Part shown: one piece after another, positions 5,271 to 7,560 of the stretch
Layout of the letters: each line of letters begins with the position of its first letter
Position numbering within the stretch: position 1 is the stretch's first letter
From: Candidatus Poseidoniaceae archaeon
GTDB lineage: Archaea; Thermoplasmatota; Poseidoniia; Poseidoniales; Poseidoniaceae
Length of the DNA: 7,560 nt
Assembly: GCA_013329925.1 (NCBI GenBank)
Contig: DUJK01000120.1
Location: forward strand, 1-7,560
Direction of reading: 5' to 3'
Program-made: the position numbers and the translations under genes
The notes under the pieces: generated by a model
The model's input: the letters and a program-made list of their open reading frames with translations, nothing else
Told to the model about the DNA's origin: nothing
Database searches by the model: none

Positions 5271-7319
5271 ATGGAACACCCACTCTCGATGAATTATGGA
5301 CCAATTCCAGGTTGGGCCATTCTCGGAGTTATTGGTCTAGTTTCAATCACCTTTTTTGGCTATCAAGTGGCTAAGGCAACTAGGCTTGTCATGATTGGGA
5401 AACCGGATAATCGGTTTGATAATTGGCCTGCTAGAATTAAAGAGGTAGCGACTGGTTGGCTTGGTCAAAAAAAGGTACTGGAAGACAAAGTTGCTGGAGG
5501 CATTCACGTTCTAATGTTCTGGGGATTCCTAATGCTTTCCTCCGATATGCTAGACCTCGCTACAGCAAATTGGTTTTCTCACAATGTTCTGCCAGAATTA
5601 CTACGTGGTCCGTGGAACTTAATGGTAGAAACCGGATATACAATTGCGTTGATTGGTTGTATGGCGGCATTAACTCGTAGAGTACTATTTACCCCAGAAA
5701 AACTCAAGGGCAAATCTCAACTTGAAGGCAATGCAATTCTACTACTCATCATGACCATAACCGTCACTTCGTTTTTCGTTGAGGCCGGTGAAGCAGGGGT
5801 TTCTTCAACCTATGAGCCAATCGGAGCATGGGTCGCTGATACAATTAATCCATCAACAAATTTGGTAGTCGGTTCATACTGGGCACACATGTTGGCTATT
5901 GCGACATTTATGTTCTTGATTCCGCTCTCAAAGCATATGCATTTAGTCATGGCTTTTCCCAATGTATTCTTCCACGACATGAGACCTATGGCGACAATGG
6001 AGCCATTGCAAACCAACGATGAGGGTAAGGCTGTTCTCTTGGATGAATTAGATTTAGAGTCGTTTGGAACGGCAAATTACACTGATTTAACTTGGCGTAA
6101 TCTAATCGATGGATGGGCTTGCACTTCATGTGCTCGTTGTCAAGATGTGTGTCCTGCTTATGCTTCTGGAAAGGCACTTAATCCAATGGAAATAATCCAT
6201 GATGTCCGTCATTACGCTAATGATAATTACACTACGTTGATGGCAGATGAAACTCCGGAAGAAGACATTATCGCACGCTTCGGTGAAGATGCAATTTGGG
6301 CTTGTACAACTTGTCATGCTTGTGTAGAGGCCTGTCCAATATACATTGACCATGTGCCAAAACTGACCGACGCACGACGCCACTTGATGATGGAAAGAAT
6401 GGAGTTTGATGAAAAAGTCGAAGCAACTATTATGCCACTAATGGCAACAATAGAAAACCTCGAATCAGATTCTAATCCATATGGTCTGCCGTCACATGAG
6501 CGAGGCGATTGGGCTGCAGATCTTGATGTTAAAGTCGCTGAACCTGCAGAATACATCTACTTTGCAGGATGTGCTGCCTCCTTTGATGAGCGTAACAAAA
6601 AGGTGGCTAGAGATACCATTAGTATCATGAAAGAAGCAGGCTTAGATGTTGGTATTTTAGGTATGCAAGAAGGTTGTACTGGTGATGCTGCTCGTCGAGC
6701 AGGTAACGAATATCTGTTCCAAATGTTAGCAGAAACAAATTTGGCAACATTTGAAGAAATCGGTGTTAAGAAAATCGTAGCATCTTGTCCGCACTGTTTC
6801 CATACACTAGGCAAGGAATACAAAGACTATGGTGGCGAAGACATCGAGGTTATGCACCACTCTCAATTAATCAACCATTTACAATTTGAAGGTAAATTGC
6901 CTGAACCAAAGCACGACGGTTCAGTTACCTATCACGACCCTTGTTATTTGGGTCGTATTGGCGGCGAGTTAGATGCACCGAGAAATGCGATTGGCGGCGT
7001 AGATATTGAAACCGAAAGAACCGGCAAATCGTCATTTTGCTGTGGTGCTGGTGGTGCTCAGATGTGGATGGAAGAACATGTTGATGAAGGCTATGACCGA
7101 GTCAACGTCATTCGTTCTAAGGAGTTAGCAGAAACAGGAGCAGATACCGTTGCTGTTGGCTGTCCATTCTGTTCGACTATGGTTACCGACGGCTTATCTG
7201 CGATAGGTTCACAAATGGAAGTCAAAGACATTGCTGAGATTGTTTGGGAACAAATTAAAGCCAACGACGCGGCAATAGTAGCAAAGAAAACCGATATAAC
7301 AGAAACGGCTGAAGCTTGA
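5271..7319 (+). CDS. Membrane-bound iron-sulfur oxidoreductase, EtfD/FadF/EMO-like (ETF:quinone oxidoreductase; HdrD-related)
   Basis: Probable membrane enzyme passing electrons from electron-transfer flavoprotein to the quinone pool, as in oxidation of fatty or amino acids. The N-terminal part resembles the cytochrome b subunit of nitrate reductase and HdrE, with about five membrane helices (roughly 13-33, 74-96, 116-137, 152-172, 203-226). Possible haem ligands are H79, H206, H222 and H224; SKHMHLVMAFPNVFF (220-234) is characteristic of the family. Two 4Fe-4S motifs follow: C284/C287/C290/C294 and C345/C348/C351/C355. The C-terminal half has two CCG domains. The first uses C434, C469, C506 and C509 with EGCTGDAARRAGNEYLFQ in place of a true CCG. 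The second uses C558, C590-C591, C631 and C634. The 682 residues match fused EtfD/FadF proteins. No etfA or etfB is visible here, so the partner is inferred. A heterodisulfide reductase or a glycerol-3-phosphate dehydrogenase subunit is less likely because of the fused membrane domain and the CTGD signature. Confidence 0.82.
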   Translation: MEHPLSMNYGPIPGWAILGVIGLVSITFFGYQVAKATRLVMIGKPDNRFDNWPARIKEVATGWLGQKKVLEDKVAGGIHVLMFWGFLMLSSDMLDLATANWFSHNVLPELLRGPWNLMVETGYTIALIGCMAALTRRVLFTPEKLKGKSQLEGNAILLLIMTITVTSFFVEAGEAGVSSTYEPIGAWVADTINPSTNLVVGSYWAHMLAIATFMFLIPLSKHMHLVMAFPNVFFHDMRPMATMEPLQTNDEGKAVLLDELDLESFGTANYTDLTWRNLIDGWACTSCARCQDVCPAYASGKALNPMEIIHDVRHYANDNYTTLMADETPEEDIIARFGEDAIWACTTCHACVEACPIYIDHVPKLTDARRHLMMERMEFDEKVEATIMPLMATIENLESDSNPYGLPSHERGDWAADLDVKVAEPAEYIYFAGCAASFDERNKKVARDTISIMKEAGLDVGILGMQEGCTGDAARRAGNEYLFQMLAETNLATFEEIGVKKIVASCPHCFHTLGKEYKDYGGEDIEVMHHSQLINHLQFEGKLPEPKHDGSVTYHDPCYLGRIGGELDAPRNAIGGVDIETERTGKSSFCCGAGGAQMWMEEHVDEGYDRVNVIRSKELAETGADTVAVGCPFCSTMVTDGLSAIGSQMEVKDIAEIVWEQIKANDAAIVAKKTDITETAEA

Positions 7320-7324
7320 TTGAC

Positions 7325-7560
7325 ATGCGTCTATTAGTTGTCGACTTACTGGCTGAACGGAAAGCATTCGGTAAAGAAGGTGTCAGAGAAATAGTCTCAC
7401 ACTTTGACAATCCCGAGATATTTTTGTGGGCGCCTCATACCAAACAAAGAACCGATTATGGCTTTGGTACAGTAATAGAGGAGCCAGTTGAATGTGATTT
7501 TATTGTGGTTACTGGTTCGAGGAGTAATGTCAGCGATTGGCAACCATGGATGGATGAAGT
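7325..7560 (+). CDS. Class I glutamine amidotransferase-like protein (5' part only)
   Basis: The frame opens with ATG five bases after the preceding stop and is still open at the window edge (78 complete codons). The N-terminus MRLLVVDLLAER and the segment DFIVVTGSRSNVSDWQPWMDEV (about 57-78) match the class I glutamine amidotransferase pattern of the GuaA-like and stand-alone hydrolase type, where a TGSxxxVxDxxPWM segment precedes the nucleophile strand. The catalytic Cys, His and Glu would lie beyond the window, so activity cannot be judged. There is no evident Shine-Dalgarno motif; the tight spacing suggests co-transcription and perhaps translational coupling with the oxidoreductase gene. 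The substrate is unknown. Confidence 0.65.
   Translation, partial: MRLLVVDLLAERKAFGKEGVREIVSHFDNPEIFLWAPHTKQRTDYGFGTVIEEPVECDFIVVTGSRSNVSDWQPWMDE

Noticed and set aside
5810..6823. Chain of overlapping minus-strand open frames
   Set aside because: All lie opposite the iron-sulfur oxidoreductase and encode no recognisable protein; they reflect its codon pattern.

Overview
The window looks like chromosomal DNA from a marine planktonic archaeon, most likely the Poseidoniia (Marine Group II) or a close relative within Thermoplasmatota. The evidence is an archaeal TATA-binding protein (TBP), an archaeal-style mevalonate kinase, a TBP promoter that predicts a leaderless transcript, and a very large, acidic, secreted protein built of Ig/PKD-like repeats with a C-terminal membrane anchor. 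The assignment is inferred from gene content; no rRNA or other taxonomic marker lies here. I see no tRNA, rRNA, CRISPR array, insertion sequence or other mobile element.

Minus-strand half (5148 down to 1). Three genes follow one another: mevalonate kinase (5148-3985), TBP (3915-3301) and a giant surface protein (3234 to beyond position 1). The surface gene has no stop codon inside the window. I translated it by hand as 1078 uninterrupted codons, from a signal peptide to the start of a C-terminal transmembrane helix. It therefore covers the left 3.2 kb, which would otherwise look empty. The gaps are 69 and 66 bp. The first carries a clear TATA box placed for leaderless TBP transcription.

Plus-strand half (5271 to 7560). 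A 122-bp divergent promoter region separates mevalonate kinase from a 682-residue membrane iron-sulfur oxidoreductase. That protein has a cytochrome-b-like membrane domain, two 4Fe-4S motifs and two CCG domains, the architecture of EtfD/FadF/EMO-type ETF:quinone oxidoreductases, with HdrD/GlpC as more distant relatives. Five bases after its stop begins a gene whose first 78 residues resemble class I glutamine amidotransferases; it runs off the right edge.

Functionally the window combines lipid precursor synthesis (mevalonate kinase), basal transcription (TBP), a cell-surface protein and respiratory electron entry, probably from fatty-acid or amino-acid oxidation. No defence system or biosynthetic cluster is evident. 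The least explained parts are the N-terminal region of the surface protein and the insertion in the second TBP repeat.
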